DNA of 64,000 nucleotides from Nectonema munidae (lineage: Eukaryota; Nematomorpha; Nectonematoida; Nectonematidae). The notes under the pieces are model-generated. The model was not told where the DNA came from. It made no database searches and saw nothing but the letters and a program-made list of their open reading frames with translations. The position numbers were made by a program, and so were the translations under genes. Below are positions 1 through 16,400 of this stretch, in pieces (within the stretch, counting starts at the first letter, position 1; every line of letters begins with the position of its first letter). Where the stretch lies: NCBI GenBank assembly GCA_030549495.1, contig JAUIRK010000970.1, positions 62,001 through 126,000 of the forward strand, written 5' to 3'.

Positions 1-391
1 CATGAAAAAATCAAGATTGTTGTTTAAATAAATGAATATTGAAATCAGCGTATATTTTATCGTGATAAAGCAGCACAACTTTAAATGTGCCAAGAAATAG
101 AAAAGTTTGAGAAACACAGAGTTAGACTATCAAATTCACACAGGCACTCAACTACTTTACTAACCAGCCAATTTTATTTGAATTTATGAAGAAAAAATGT
201 TATAACTAACTAAATAATAAACTGATCAAAAATTAAATACCCTAACCAACTAGTTTACTTGCAAAACAGATAACTCTACAATACAATACAACTAATTGGT
301 TAAGTAAATGACTTAGTGAATAATTCTTGAAAATGTATGCAAATTGAGCGAGTTGATGCAATTACCGATGTAGAGAGATAAATAAAGTTAT

Positions 392-637
392 GCCCGGACA
401 TTTGGACTAATGGGCATTTAACCCAAGAAACATCTGGGAGAACAAAAATTTTAACAAAAGGACATTTGCTTGGATGGATCATTTGTCATGTAATTTTTCA
501 TAGATAAAATTATTCATCACAGACTGTGTGTATAGAAGTTATGAACAATAAAGAAAACCCCAATTACGCTGCAGATTTGTATGAAGCACAAAAAAATGTC
601 AATTCTGCTAAATGTCCCTTTGACCAAATGTCCGGTC
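392..637. repeat. Possible small inverted-repeat element with 'aaatgtcc' ends
   Basis: Bases 392-420, read on the minus strand, resemble bases 609-637 on the plus strand (core CCAAATGTCCGG preceded by TAAATG). A third related motif, AGGACATTTG, lies near 461. The two arms are about 190 bases apart, as in a small non-autonomous DNA transposon with sub-terminal inverted motifs. I see no clear target-site duplication, so this is only a suggestion. Short ORFs here repeat the motif in translation and are not believable genes. Confidence 0.35.
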
Positions 638-725
638 AGGAACCAAAGTGCTATGTCAAATACTTGGGTATGCAAAGGAGTGTAATGAATCACTATGTAA
701 CAAAATTTGTCTTTTATTCATTGTG

Positions 726-867
726 TTAGTAAAGAAAAAACTGAATACCACCAAAGAAAATACTGGCCTCAAAAGATCAGTTCTTAGTAGCAAATCTTAG
801 TAAAGAAAAAACTGAATACCACCAAAGAAAATACTGGCCTCAAAAGATCAGTTCTTAGTAGCAAATC
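726..867. repeat. Two tandem copies of a 71-bp unit
   Basis: Bases 726-796 and 797-867 are the same 71-bp sequence, starting TTAGTAAAGAAAAAACTG and ending AGTAGCAAATC, with no difference that I can see. This is a simple recent tandem duplication. No coding role is apparent. Confidence 0.9.
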
Positions 868-3090
868 ATGATATCAAGGATAGTTCTCTAGCGAAAATTC
901 AAATTTTTTTTAAATTTAATTCATAAGCTGATTCTAACGAAGAACATTGTTAGAGCTCTTTATAAACAGTCTGCATCCTATGAATACCTTCAAGACTTCT
1001 TTTCTAAGCTCTAAAAGCAAAATGTGAGAGAAGTTTTAAAGAGAAAGAAAAAAGAAAGCCTGCCAGAGTTTTGTTTTCGTAGTACAGAGTTTTGAGGACA
1101 AAAAACTGACGATTATGTGGAACTTATTGAGACCTTGGTGAAGAGACTAGCTCGGAATGTGTTTTGTGTTAATCTTAACAATTTTAATGAGGTATTGGAG
1201 CATGCTCAGAAATATAAATAGAAACGTTTCCACCAAGATATATTAGATTTTGTATGCAGATATGGCGAATCTTACACTGAAAATCGAATGGGAGAATAAC
1301 TTAGGGATTATTCAGAAAAGTTATTTGTTTACATGGCTGTGAATTTAGAAAAACTTAACTTTTTTATTTTGTTAAATTTGTATCCTAAAGTTTAAAATAT
1401 TAAATCTATTCTTTAGTAATAATAGAGGTACTTGTTAAGAACAAAAATCGTGTTACAGAGTGTCATGTATCAATGTAAACGATATCATCTCACCAAAGTC
1501 CAGCAGAGAACGATTTAGCGAATCGGAGAGGGGATCGGGCGGAAAGACACATTCTTAGAGAAGAAACTGGACAAAATTCCAACGCTATAATTTATTTAAT
1601 ATAAAATTGATTTAATAACTTAGTCTTTTCCGAAACATTTTGAAATCTTCCACTTTCTTGGAATCCAAGTTTATGTTTTGCTCGTAATAAAGCTTGATCC
1701 TTAAATTCTGTTCTAGTTAATACTAGCTGGTATTGTTACCCACAATACCTATTGTTACTAGATGAAAATGGTAGTCTCTTCCTTTCCTTCTAGTAGATCA
1801 AAGAATTATTTTTTTACATTAAGATTCTGAAGACAACATAGTTTTGTTACAATTCTTTTTAGATCAGTTTTGTCATTGAAAATAGATAGACAAAATTTAA
1901 ATGAATACCTTTGTAACCTGGATTCATGTAATTCGAGTAAGAAATTTCAAAAATGTGAGTTTCACCATTTTGTTTTTATATTTGATAAACGAATTCAAAA
2001 TTTTCCAATGATCGTATTTAAAGTAAATATTTTTACGCTCCCCATAGTTCGTATAAAGCTGTTACTAAATATGCTAAAGGAGTAAGAACATAAATTTCGT
2101 GACTTTTCGCTATACATTTTGACATTGTCTACAAAAAATTTTTTTAAAAAATGTCATGAAGTGATTAGTGATGTAAGTCTGAAAATTATCTAGAAATTTG
2201 GAATTAGTGTAAAGGGACTTATATTATCAATCAAATTTGTTATTTCCGATAACAATATATGTAATTTTTAGAATCATTATGGATTTGTTTTATAATTATT
2301 AAACAGATAATAATTAAAGATTAGATTTATTAAACAGTAAATATCATTGAATAGCAATTAATAGAAACGACAATTCTATCTAATTATAAACTATTGAATT
2401 TATCGCTAGCTAATTAAAAACTTGGCGTAATTATTAGATACCCACTTGAAAATTTATATTTCTATACACTCTCGAACGCATAATGCTTTTATATCTTTAA
2501 TTTTATTAATAAAAGTTGCTACTTGATAGAAATCGAGATTTTGTTTGAATTTGAAATTCTCTCCAAAATTGTCCTTCAAATTTAAAATATGTTTTATAGT
2601 AAATGGAATATGTTTACTTCATTTCTGCACTCAGTTTTTGTGGTTACATAGTAAAATTGCCTAGAAGTGTCCATCGGATTAGTGATGTATGCCTGAAAAT
2701 CAATTTTTTAGACAATCATTTATAGTACAAATGTCGGTCCATTTATTTTTAGGTCATTTTTTAGGGTTAATGTTACTTATAAACTTAGTTTCATTTTCCC
2801 AATTGAAAATGGGTATATTTAAATAATTATTTTGACATGAGCTGTCATATCTAAAAGATTTATTGACAAGTTTGATTGATTTTCATAAAAAATAAATTTT
2901 ACAACTAGATTCAGCATACTTGAAAATGAGTAAAAGTATTTAAAAACCATTTTTTGACAGATTTGATTGATTTTTATAAAAAATGAAAATCACCACTTTT
3001 AGCATATTTGAAATATTTACTATTTTTAGGAGGATCGCAAGTTTTTGCAATTCCGTAAACACCCTTTGTATTTCCCTTTTCAACACATTG
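868..3090. other. AT-rich stretch without a recognisable gene
   Basis: No convincing gene is seen. Bases about 940-1,370 have slightly coding-like plus-strand translation interrupted many times, and I cannot name it. An imperfect direct repeat with a 91-base offset lies at 2,863 and 2,954 (both begin TTGACA then TTTGATTGATTTT). A second dispersed pair shares GATTAGTGATGTA followed by CTGAAAAT, near 2,163 and 2,678. Confidence 0.5.
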
Positions 3091-3098
3091 CTCTAATG
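3091..3098. repeat. Left 8-bp target-site duplication of the hAT element
   Basis: CTCTAATG directly precedes the left terminal inverted repeat and is repeated exactly at 6,006-6,013 after the right end. Eight bases is the hAT rule. The sequence fits the nnnTAnnn pattern reported for the Buster branch of hAT elements. Confidence 0.93.
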
Positions 3099-6005
<2,907 letters not shown>

Positions 6006-6013
6006 CTCTAATG
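6006..6013. repeat. Right 8-bp target-site duplication of the hAT element
   Basis: This exact copy of the CTCTAATG found at 3,091-3,098 lies immediately after the right terminal inverted repeat. Confidence 0.93.
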
Positions 6014-6960
6014 AATTGTGAAAAAATTTTACACTTTAAATTATTAGTGATGGAACATAATTTCCAAAAAATTTACACTCTATTTTTGCTTGAATTTGTA
6101 GAAAAAGATAAATATGATTATTTGACTGATGATTGGTTGACAACTCTAAAATTCATCAAATGAAGTATTTATCGCCTTATTATTATATGCTGAATGCAAT
6201 ACGCATTTTGAAGAACTAAAAATAACGCCAAAAATTTCTTACACAAAAAGAAATGTAGAAAAAATCATTTAGCTCAAATTATTGAGCTATCAATAAAGAC
6301 AATAAATACTAACGCCTGCCCAGAATTATTTTAGCAAGAAACATAAAAAAAAGATTAATTGTCAATGAATTTGTCTAAATATATTTTGTTTTTGAATAAT
6401 TGAAATTTCGTTATATACAAAAAATTCTATAGGAGTTCATCTTGAGTACACGAACTTTAAACTTTTTTTTATATTTTTATAAATTTATTACACAAAGATT
6501 AAATATATTTTCTATAAATTTCCTTGCCCATTGCACATGATTCCCTGATATTATGTCCTAATTACTTGGCTTTTCCATCATTTTTCTAAAGATGCCATAT
6601 TTTTCAAATTCTCTGATTTCCAGTTTCGCAGGAAACGATTGCCCATAACATGCATAACTTGTGTCCTATTTATTGGTGTTAAAAATTGAGAGTCATATAA
6701 GTGGATGTCGTTTTTTCATGAACTTTTCCTTCAAAAGACACATGTATCTTATAAGCGGGCGAATGTTATATCTGGGTATTTCGCTAATTATAAATTTTAC
6801 TTGGTAAAGTAGCTTAAAACTGTAAATTGGAACGAGCATGTATATTTGTATATGTATCTATAACGAAAGAAGAGAATAGCTCGCTGTTAAAAAGTTTAGT
6901 ATGAGTTGTCTCATAACATTATTTTAGATGAAATAAATGTATGTAGGATAAGAATGTATA
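6014..6960. other. AT-rich flank downstream of the KASH gene
   Basis: No gene, repeat or RNA is recognisable. Short plus-strand ORFs exist (for example one overlapping the end of the hAT element) but have no coding character. This lies 3' of the giant minus-strand gene. Confidence 0.5.
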
Positions 6961-6968
6961 AAGAAAAA

Positions 6969-6974
6969 TTTATT
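6969..6974 (-). promoter_or_regulatory. Candidate poly(A) signal of the KASH gene
   Basis: Read on the minus strand this is AATAAA, about 62 bases after the KASH stop codon. In such AT-rich sequence the hexamer occurs by chance. Only its position supports it. Confidence 0.4.
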
Positions 6975-7035
6975 TTAAAAATATATGACAAAAAATATTT
7001 TCACAAACTGTACAAAAAAGGTCTAAAAATGACAA

Positions 7036-7476
7036 TCAAATGGGAGGTGGGCCATATGGATATTCAAGAACAAAGTCAAAGTTTCGTAAAATATCATTAA
7101 AAACTTGACAACTGTAGTCGAATCTTTCTAGTGGAAGTAAACATCCGCATGAAATAAGTATGATTATTAGGCATTTCATGGGAAGAGATTTGACAAAAAC
7201 ACGATAAAGCTTGGATAAAAAATTTGAAGGAGATTTATTTTTGCGATTGAAGTTTGTTGATAAGTTTCTTAATTCTTCATATATTTTTAAAGTATTTTTC
7301 AATTTCTCGCACTTCAAATGATATTTTGAAAATGCACTTTCCATATCCATTTCTTGAATTTCTCCAAAAATACTCTCTGTGTAGTTTAAAATACGGGGTT
7401 TACAAATAGAGTTCAAACGGCTAAGCGCATCATTATGCATTTTTTCGATATCCTTTAATTCATCCATAGTGAAGGT
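7036..7476 (-). CDS. Msp300/SYNE-like: Terminal exon: KASH domain and stop codon
   Basis: The acceptor (TTTTAG on the minus strand) gives a phase-0 exon of 146 codons plus TGA. Residues 1-95 are a helical linker starting TFTMDELKDIEKMHNDAL. A basic patch (KLYRVFVKSLPMK) then precedes the membrane segment CLIIILISCGCLLPL. The luminal tail has DYSC and ends GPPPI. From the tail cysteine to the last residue is 24 residues, the same as in human nesprin-2, whose cysteine can form a disulphide with SUN2. The terminal PPPX is the SUN-binding signature. Together these leave little doubt about a KASH domain. The segment is preceded by an intron of several kb. Because the exon starts in phase 0 it can be joined to exon D of the last cassette or to the diverged exon A at 11,829 without a frame change. 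Confidence 0.94.
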   Translation of the reverse strand, partial: TFTMDELKDIEKMHNDALSRLNSICKPRILNYTESIFGEIQEMDMESAFSKYHLKCEKLKNTLKIYEELRNLSTNFNRKNKSPSNFLSKLYRVFVKSLPMKCLIIILISCGCLLPLERFDYSCQVFNDILRNFDFVLEYPYGPPPI

Positions 7477-10400
7477 CTAAAACAAATAATGATTTAAGGA
7501 GAAGTGAATTTAGGTTTGTGATTTTTATCCGTATTCTTTCTAAGATAGGAAACTGATGAAAATCCCATGTAATTTATGTCAAAACATGTACATTGGATTG
7601 GTTAAACTAAACGTTCAGCATTGACAAGACTTCGTGAGCATCAACAAGATGCAGTACACGCTCGCGAAAATAAAGCACTAGGCTTTCATTTTTCTTATTT
7701 CCATAACTCAGATCACAACCATTTTCAATTACAATAACTTTCACTTTTAGTTACACAATAGCCGTGATTTGCTATATATTATTTCATTCAACTAAAATAT
7801 TTGACTGATTTTTTTTTTTCTTTTTTTTTTTGGGGTTCCCCTATATATTTTTGAGTTTTTTTATTAAATATAATAACTACCAATCTTATTATATAAAAAA
7901 AAAAATATTATCTTCCTCTTCTTTTTTTTTTTAATATTATTAAAAATAAATTTCTTCTGTTTTAATATCGTCTGATTTCTATGGTACTTAATGGGTTAAA
8001 TTCATTTAAAAATTCGACCGCTAGAATTCTCAATCATGTTTGTAAGAACATATTAATTTTGAATTAAGATATTTATTTTTTTATAATTAACATTTTTAGA
8101 CTTAATACTTTTCAAATAAAATTGAAAAGGTTTTCTATTACTAACCAAAAAATTTCCTGCACCGTTTTTAATTTTTTTTCGATTATATTTAACGCATTAT
8201 TCATAAAATTTCTGAAATAAAAATGTAATTTGGGCTTGTTTTTGACTCCTTTTTATTAATATTATTTGGCCCGATATACGCCTTCATTAGATTATTCATA
8301 TATCCACTATATCCTAATTTATATCTTAATCATAGCTTGTTATAATATTTTCTGATTTCAAGGAATAACCTTGAATTTCTGAAGAAAATATAATCCCGGT
8401 GAATTAAAATCTTGAAAATAAGTTATTGTCTTCATTCAAATTTATACAGTATATAGAAGAAAAAGATGAAATTAAAAATAATATAAAGTTATTTTGTATT
8501 TCATTCTAGTTTTTAGAATTTATTTATTGAACTCTCAAATATCAAATAATTTCAAAATAGAAAATAAAAATTTGAGACTTCTAGCAACCAAAGTGTTGAA
8601 TTTTGAAAAAAATATCTACACAGTAAATAACTATTACACTAAATGAATATATTATATGTAGCAGTGAAGTATGGATGTTAGATACACACAAAGACTAATC
8701 TTGCAAAACTATATTTCTTAAATTTTGTTTGTATATTTGAATAAATGTTCAATTGTGTATTTTGAACATAAGTATATAGAGCTTAAAATATTAAAACCTA
8801 GTTCGGTACAAAATTTGGACTTTGTTGAAGATAAACGAAACTTAGAGAGTTATTATACCGAATACAAAAAACATTTACATTCTAAAGTATATATTTTTTA
8901 AATTATTTCATATATGCTACATTCACATTCATTTCTTATTTATAAGTTCGTTTTCTTCAAAGCTGGAAACAGTAAGATATTTGCTCTCTAGGCAAGTTAA
9001 TATCAATTATACTCGAACGCGCTTAAATTAAAAACCGTGGAAATTGAAAAGCATCAAAGGTATGTTTTATTAAATTTTTTATTCTAACCCCATTTAATTA
9101 CCTTATTAGGATTTGTTTACGTTGAATTCTCTTCTTTTCACTTTTATGGAAAATGTGCCTACTTCTTTACTTCACACAATGAAATTTTTCTACTCCTTAA
9201 CAATTATTATGTTTGCATTTACAAGGAATCCATCGCATATCTAAGGGAAAAACTTTCGAAAGTATGGTTTTACAAAAATCATTTTGAGGAAAGGACATTA
9301 CTAACTTTACGGTGAATTTCACGGATGAAGCCAACTAATATACTACACGAAGAAAAAACATCTAAACCTTACATGCAGAGATGGGCGAACTGCAAGCTGC
9401 CTGATTAGATAAAATTGCAATTAAAAGTTATTTCACCAATGATTGCTTCAAGCTATTTTTATTTGTCAAATTTTACTATTTCGCACTTGAGTTAGCGTTT
9501 TATGCTTCAAAAATGAAGTTAATTTTGATTTATATTTATTATTTCAAGTGTATAATAAATTTTGATCTCATCAAAAATTTTGGTTAAAAAAATTATTTGA
9601 TATATTTCAGGACTTTGAATCAATGTATTTTTTTGAAATTTAACTTCATTTTTTAAATATTAACATAAATATACTGTTTTTTATATAAAAATTTTGCCTT
9701 GCCTATTTTAAATATTGCTCAATTTAATATACTATGCGCCTACATAGGATACATTTTTTAAATAGCACCCTTCCAAAATGTTCACTCCTGGTCTATGCCC
9801 AGTCGAATACGCCGCACCATGTTTAGTAATACAGTTAAATCTCCATTAGTGAAAATCTCTAGAGCACGAAACCCGATTCAAAGTTGCAATTAATTCGCGG
9901 TAACTAATGAAACCTGTTAATAGTGAACCTTAGAAAAATAATTTATTGATAAAAAATAAAATCTGCGCTTTTTAATACAAATCTTCTGCTATAAATTAGA
10001 TATCCTCTGATTATTCATGTCGTTAACGACTTGAAAAGTAACAAAATTACATATTTTGCTTTCTTTAAAAAATAATGCCAACCATATAGAGAGCCCGTTA
10101 CACAAATAAACTGTTCTTATAGTTTATCGCTTACAAAAAAATAAATTAATTTTTCTTATGTATAGCCAATTTTAAATGACCCGGTATAAAAATTCCATAT
10201 CCTAAATCTAGATAGGTAAACATGTAAAATATGACTCACTTATTTCAAGATGATAATATTTAAGGGGAGTTTCAAAAAATTCAGACAGGCATATCGTAAA
10301 CAAGGCTTTCAAATTTCGAAAATGGACCAATTTTTTGAAATTTTTATAAATGTGGGGCATTTGATTTTACATTGTTTCAGAATGCATGGATGTAGGAGGG

Positions 10401-13400
10401 TAGCCAGTGGGGGCATTCACGTAGACTTATTTTTGAAATACTATGATAGTCTAGATTCTGAGTTCATAAACAGGTTTACATACTATAATATAAAACTTTG
10501 AAAATCTTTTGAAAGTATAAGACCTGGTAATATCCACTTTCTTAAAATTAGAACGTCCACTATGCCTCATAAAGACGATACCTTTGACTATAAAAAAGGT
10601 CAAACCCTGTTTAACTTCAGACCAACTTAAAGCTGCAACGTACATTCCCAGCCCAGTTACAGAAAAATTTTACGAAATATATTTAAATACAAAACAGAAT
10701 GAGTAAAATTTAGAAATAAAAATAGACTTAATCCCAAAAATAGGAAGTTTTCTTTCAACATTAGGTGGGACGCAAACCTAATATAGAAGATATGAAAACT
10801 CATATCTAAATTTCATAGGGGAAACAATGATCTTAGACACAAAATTGAAACTTGAGTGATTGACCAGAAAATAGGACCACCTTAGTTTTTAGGTATTGTC
10901 ATAAATGATACAAAAATTGCCTAAAAGAAAAAAGATAATAAATATAGATAAAAAAAGAATTTTTTCGGTATCAATTTCAAAATAGCTTAGGGATGAAGGC
11001 AAAAAAGGGGGATTATTTCAGCAATATATAACAAATATTAGCGATACAATATTTTCTCTTTGAATTGAACTCTTCCTTATCCGTATTTGCATCCTATATT
11101 TTTTGATTTTGAACCACGGGAAAATAATTGGTTTAAATTCTTGAGGAAAAATTGAAATAGATTATCTTTGACAAAATGATCTAAGAAATGTATTAAACCT
11201 TTTGGAGTTGACTTGGATACTTGATTTACATCATTCAATAATTTAACAAAAACTTTAAAACCATTACACTTGATTTCTAATCTAATAAGTCGTTTCATAA
11301 GGACGTTAGTAGGTAAAAAATTCTCTAAATGTTGGGGGATTTCATTTATTCTATTTTTAAACAATATAAGTCAGGGGTGGAGAAACACCTGCACGATGAC
11401 ATAATTGCGCAAGTAGGCGTTTTTTATAATGCCCGCACACTCATATAACCGTATTTAAAAAATTAAACAATTTTCCTATATAAAAATGTATTATTCCATA
11501 ATTACAAAATGCCATATTCATTTGTGTATAAAGAAAGGCAAGTAAAGCTTAACGTTAGACCACTCTTAACTTAGAATCGGGACTGAGGTATCGGAACGTA
11601 CTAATGAAATTATCCGATGAGATTCGGATATTTAAAAAAACACGATTCCCGATTCTGATTTATCGTCCCATCACTATTTCAGTATTTATAATCCGGCCGT
11701 AGACATTGATTTTTGAAATTTTTCCCCGATTATACAAAAAGTTTAACCGACTCTGATCTACATCATCGAAAGTATCCTCATAAAGAAAGTCATTTAAATA
11801 TTCGTATAAAAAATGTAAATAAACTAACCAAAAGTGAAAGGTTTGCAGAAATATCTTCGATTGATAAATTTGGAACTTTGTTTAGATCAATAGACCTTTC
11901 TATATTGTTTAATAAACAATTTATATTATCTATATCTTTACTAATTTCGTAACATTCAGGTAAAACATCTTTATATTCATTGCAAATATTTGAGAATTTT
12001 TCACTAAGAGAAGAGGACTTAGTTAGTTCTTTATCAATTTCATCAAGATTAAAACGTAACTAAAAAATAACAAAATTTTTTTTAAATTATAAAAAAATAA
12101 ATATATAATCAGGATATGAAACTTATACAAGTTTAAATTAAAATGATCGATTTCAAAAACGTAACTAAAAAGAATCAGAAAAACATTCTAATAAAATATA
12201 CAAAAGGTTAAAATTAAGATGATCTATTTTATAATCTGAAAGAATGATATTTATAAGAAAACAAATAGACCGCCCCAAAAATAAAAATAAAATTTTTTCA
12301 AATTTTTTTTCTTTGCATACGTTGTCATCTTGTTCTGATATATATAAAAAAACTAGTTCCCAAAGTTTTAAATTTTTTACTTGTGATTTGAAGACCGCTG
12401 ATCGTTTAAAAGTTATGGAAATAAGGAAAAACATGAAATTATATATTTTATTTTTTCATCTAAAAATACCTGCAATGATCTACTATTTATTAGAAATATT
12501 TTATTTAAAAATTTTTATTATACAGCCAAACTTTATTATGTTTATAAAAATTTGTTGTAACATATCTAATATATTATGTTTCACACGAAATTCAACTTTT
12601 TTGTACTTGATATTTTCTTGCAATGAAACTCTACTGTTTGAAAAAGAAAATGTTTTTGTTCTTATTTTTTTGTAACTTTATCATTGAAGTCATTAACCAG
12701 TTTCACCATTCGTTCTGCACTGTCATTTATAACTTTGAGACTTTTAACAATTTTTTGCCCCTCAATATAAGAAGGAGAATCAGTCCATTCAGAAGGATCT
12801 AGAGAAAGAAAAGAAAGATCTATTTGAAAGGTGTTGAAAAAGTTGTAAGAATATGAAGTAATAAAATGAGAAACATTTTTTTCTTTGAGGGAAATAATAT
12901 TTTTACTTCCACATTTTCTTAGGTAGCCTTTTTTTTTTGCAAGGCTTTGGCTATTTTCAGTTTTTCTCTTTCGTTTCCACTAGAAGAGAAATAAAGAGGA
13001 GATAAATGTTCACATAAGTACCAAAGATGCGATTTAAGTTTTTTCATCGCAGCAATAGAAATCATCTCATCAACACTTCTATAAAAGTTTTTTAAAGTGT
13101 CTAAATCATTTTTAGGAGCTTCAACTGAATTAAACCAGCAACAGACACAATAAAAATATTTATACGTCTTAATGCGTCATCTTCTTCGTTACTTAAACTA
13201 TTTTGAGAGCAAACATGTTCAGACAATAAATGACTTTGGCCATTCATCTTGCTCTATGACATGTTCCTGGTGCTGTAAAATGTATACCTTTTTAGGAATT
13301 TCCCCTAACGAAATAATAGAAAGTTCAAAAACTCTCTGTAATCGTTACGATGATGATTGAACTTTTCTACTTTACTTTTCTTTCTACTTGCTTTAAGGGT

Positions 13401-16400
13401 AACCAAGCTTAATGTATAACAACTCTGTGTATCACCAAATAAATTGGTTTGATGAAAAAATACAATAACTGCAATAAATTATTAACTTTTTAGAAACCAT
13501 ATCATTGTTATAAGTTCAAAGATTCAAAAGTTTTCAGGATTAGTTATTTCAGGCTAAATGGAACAAGGGTTGCTCTTTAACAAAACTTATTACAGAATCT
13601 TTCTTTATTTTTAGCTAAAATTCCTTGTTTATTTTTGTCTATTGAATTCCATTCTCTTTGAAATTTTTAAAAAGATCAATGTTCGGGCCAGTCGAATTAA
13701 AAAACAAATTGAAGACACTCCCTATAATTATCTCAAAATATGATGCCGACAAGTTAAAAAAAGCAATTTTTGTTTGAAATGTTTCTGAATATTCACACAG
13801 GCCCCATTGTGAATACGGATGATGAGAGGAGTGTTTGGAGTGAAAGTACTTTTTATACTCTTTTCAAGTTCTTCTCTTGATTTAATTCTGGACCTATTCA
13901 AAAAGGATTTTGAAAAAGTTATATCTTTGAGATCAGCACCAAGTGCTTTTAGCGCAGGAACAACAACATGAATTGCTTGTCTAGAAGAAGTACTTGTTCT
14001 GTCTAAAGAACAAAAATCCTCATTTTTCAATAGAGAATTCACGAGTATTTGTTCTATTTTTCTTTATTTTTTGATATCTTCAAAAAATTATGATAAAATT
14101 CTGGATCGTTTTTTAGATTGGAAGAAAAACTTTCTTCGATTGTTTCATTTTCCAGAATAGACTGAATTTCAAAACTTTTTTTCAATGTTGAATTTTTTCT
14201 CACGTAGAGTTTGCTAGTTCAACCTTTTCTTTCCTCTTTTGCTGTAAACTCTTTATCTTCCTCTGAAATAATCATTTTTCTCTTTGAGCCTTGGTCTTCT
14301 AAGATCAACTTATCTTCACCTATTTTAATTATACTTGAAAACTTCATTTACTCTACGTGAAACTGCTTGTGAAAGAGTTCTGTTTTCTTTTTTAACCAAA
14401 AAGTAGAGTTAACTTAATACATCTCGAAGAGGAGGTAGTTGGATATCTGGAATCGAGTCATTCATAGAACCAATTAGCCATAAAATGTTTTTTCTTCTAG
14501 TGTTCATGTTTATAATAAAATGAAAATCTAAAAATTATTTTATATAAAAAAGACCGTGAAGTTTTACTAATAACAAAATTAGATAAATTACCCTAATCTT
14601 TAAAATTTAAGGAAAATTAAAGTGCGAGTAATTAGAGTAATATGAGAATATTAAAAAATTTTAATTAAAAAAAACATAAAATATAAAAATATATATGTTT
14701 AATGAATTTTTTTTTACTTTATTAATATTTAATTCAAAATTAAAAAATAGTGTATTCATTATTCATTTTTGAGACATAAGTTCAATGAGCAGTCACTTAA
14801 TAAAGTTTAATTGAAATAAAAATTTATATATAATAACATTTGATGTATTAAAACATTTTTAAGAGGTATGCTTCAAAAAATTTCAATTTATATTTTTTGG
14901 GACAGTCTACTGTGCATCCAAATTTGTATTTTCTGCAAATAAATTCGCAGTCGAATGCAAAAAAAGTAAAGGAATTTGCTTTAAGGGTAACAAAGCTTAA
15001 TGTATAACAACTCTGTGTATCACCAAATAAATTGGTTTGATGAAAAATACAATAACTGCAATAAATTATTAACTTTTTAGAAACCATATCATTGTTATAA
15101 GTTCAAAGATTCAAAAGTTTTTCAGGATTAGTTATTTCAGGCGAAATGGAACAAGGGTGTGCAATAAAAATGCCCAATAATTTTAATAAAAAGTTATACA
15201 GACGATTAGTTTTCAAAAACCAGGGCTTTAACCATTGGAGGACAAGAATTTTTAAAAAGAATGGTCGGCTTTCCATTTCAATGGAATTTTATATTAAATC
15301 ATATTTTAATTTAACACTAGTGTCCCATTTTTCATTATAAGTTTAACGAGGTTAAAATATTCATTACCAAAATTAATTTTAATGGTAAGATTATATAAAC
15401 TGTGTCTAAATGATCATAAATTGAGTGATCGAATACATTATCTCACGGTATGGAATCGGAGTCAAATCTTCATACAGAAGTAAAGTTAAAACCACAAAAG
15501 TAAATATCATGAGTATAAAAAGTAATGCATACTGGATTATTCTTCTCAATCTCTTTAAGCTTATTGAAAGAATCTTTCTGATACTTATTCTTCTCTAAGA
15601 AGTCTTCTGAATAATTTTTCAGATTAGTCAACAGAGGTTGTGAATTTTCAATGAATTCTTCTAGAGAAGTAACTTTGTTAGGCAATTCGAAGAGATTATT
15701 AAAAATAGATTCTTCAGGAATTATAATTGTGCTAAGACTATTTGATTCATAGCAGTCTTTAAACATATTTGCGTTGTTTTTCAATTTGTCAATTTTTATT
15801 TGATTATTTTTTAATTTTGAATCTAAATCGCTCAATGAATTTTTAAAATCTGGATCCAAAGTTTCATTAATAACAGAAAAAAGTTGTTTAATATTATCCA
15901 AATGTTCTTCGAATTCCTTAAAAATAAACAAACAAATATAAACTTATATAAAAAGTGTAAAAAATTACATCAATTTTGCTAATAGCATTGTCAATGTCAT
16001 TTGGATCTTGTGCTTCTGATAAAAAGGTCTGCATTTCATAATCAAGTGTATTGAGATCTTCATCCATCGCATCCTTATTTTTTTGTAATTTACTTTTTGC
16101 TTTAGTTTCGACATTAGCTAACAAATCAGAAACACTATTTTGATCTTCAGGAGAGTGAATATTAAGAATATCGTTCTTAATACAAGTACAGTAATTTACA
16201 CAAGATAAAAGAGATGCAATATTATCCTAAAATAGGTCAACGAATAGAAAAACAAACAAGTTGACAGAAAAGATAATTACTTCGTAAAGAGTAGAATCTT
16301 GACTGGTTTCTTCAATAGATTGTAATTTCTTTAAATAGTCATTTAATTTTTTTTCTTTATCTTTTATATCTTCTTTCTCATTCTTTAATAAACCAAGAGT

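Noticed and set aside
940-1370. Weak coding-like translation on the plus strand, perhaps an old mobile-element gene
   Set aside because: It is short, interrupted, and matches no family I can name with confidence.
10451-10645. 64-codon minus-strand ORF between the array and the KASH exon as a missing linker exon
   Set aside because: No helical-rod character and no convincing splice sites in phase.
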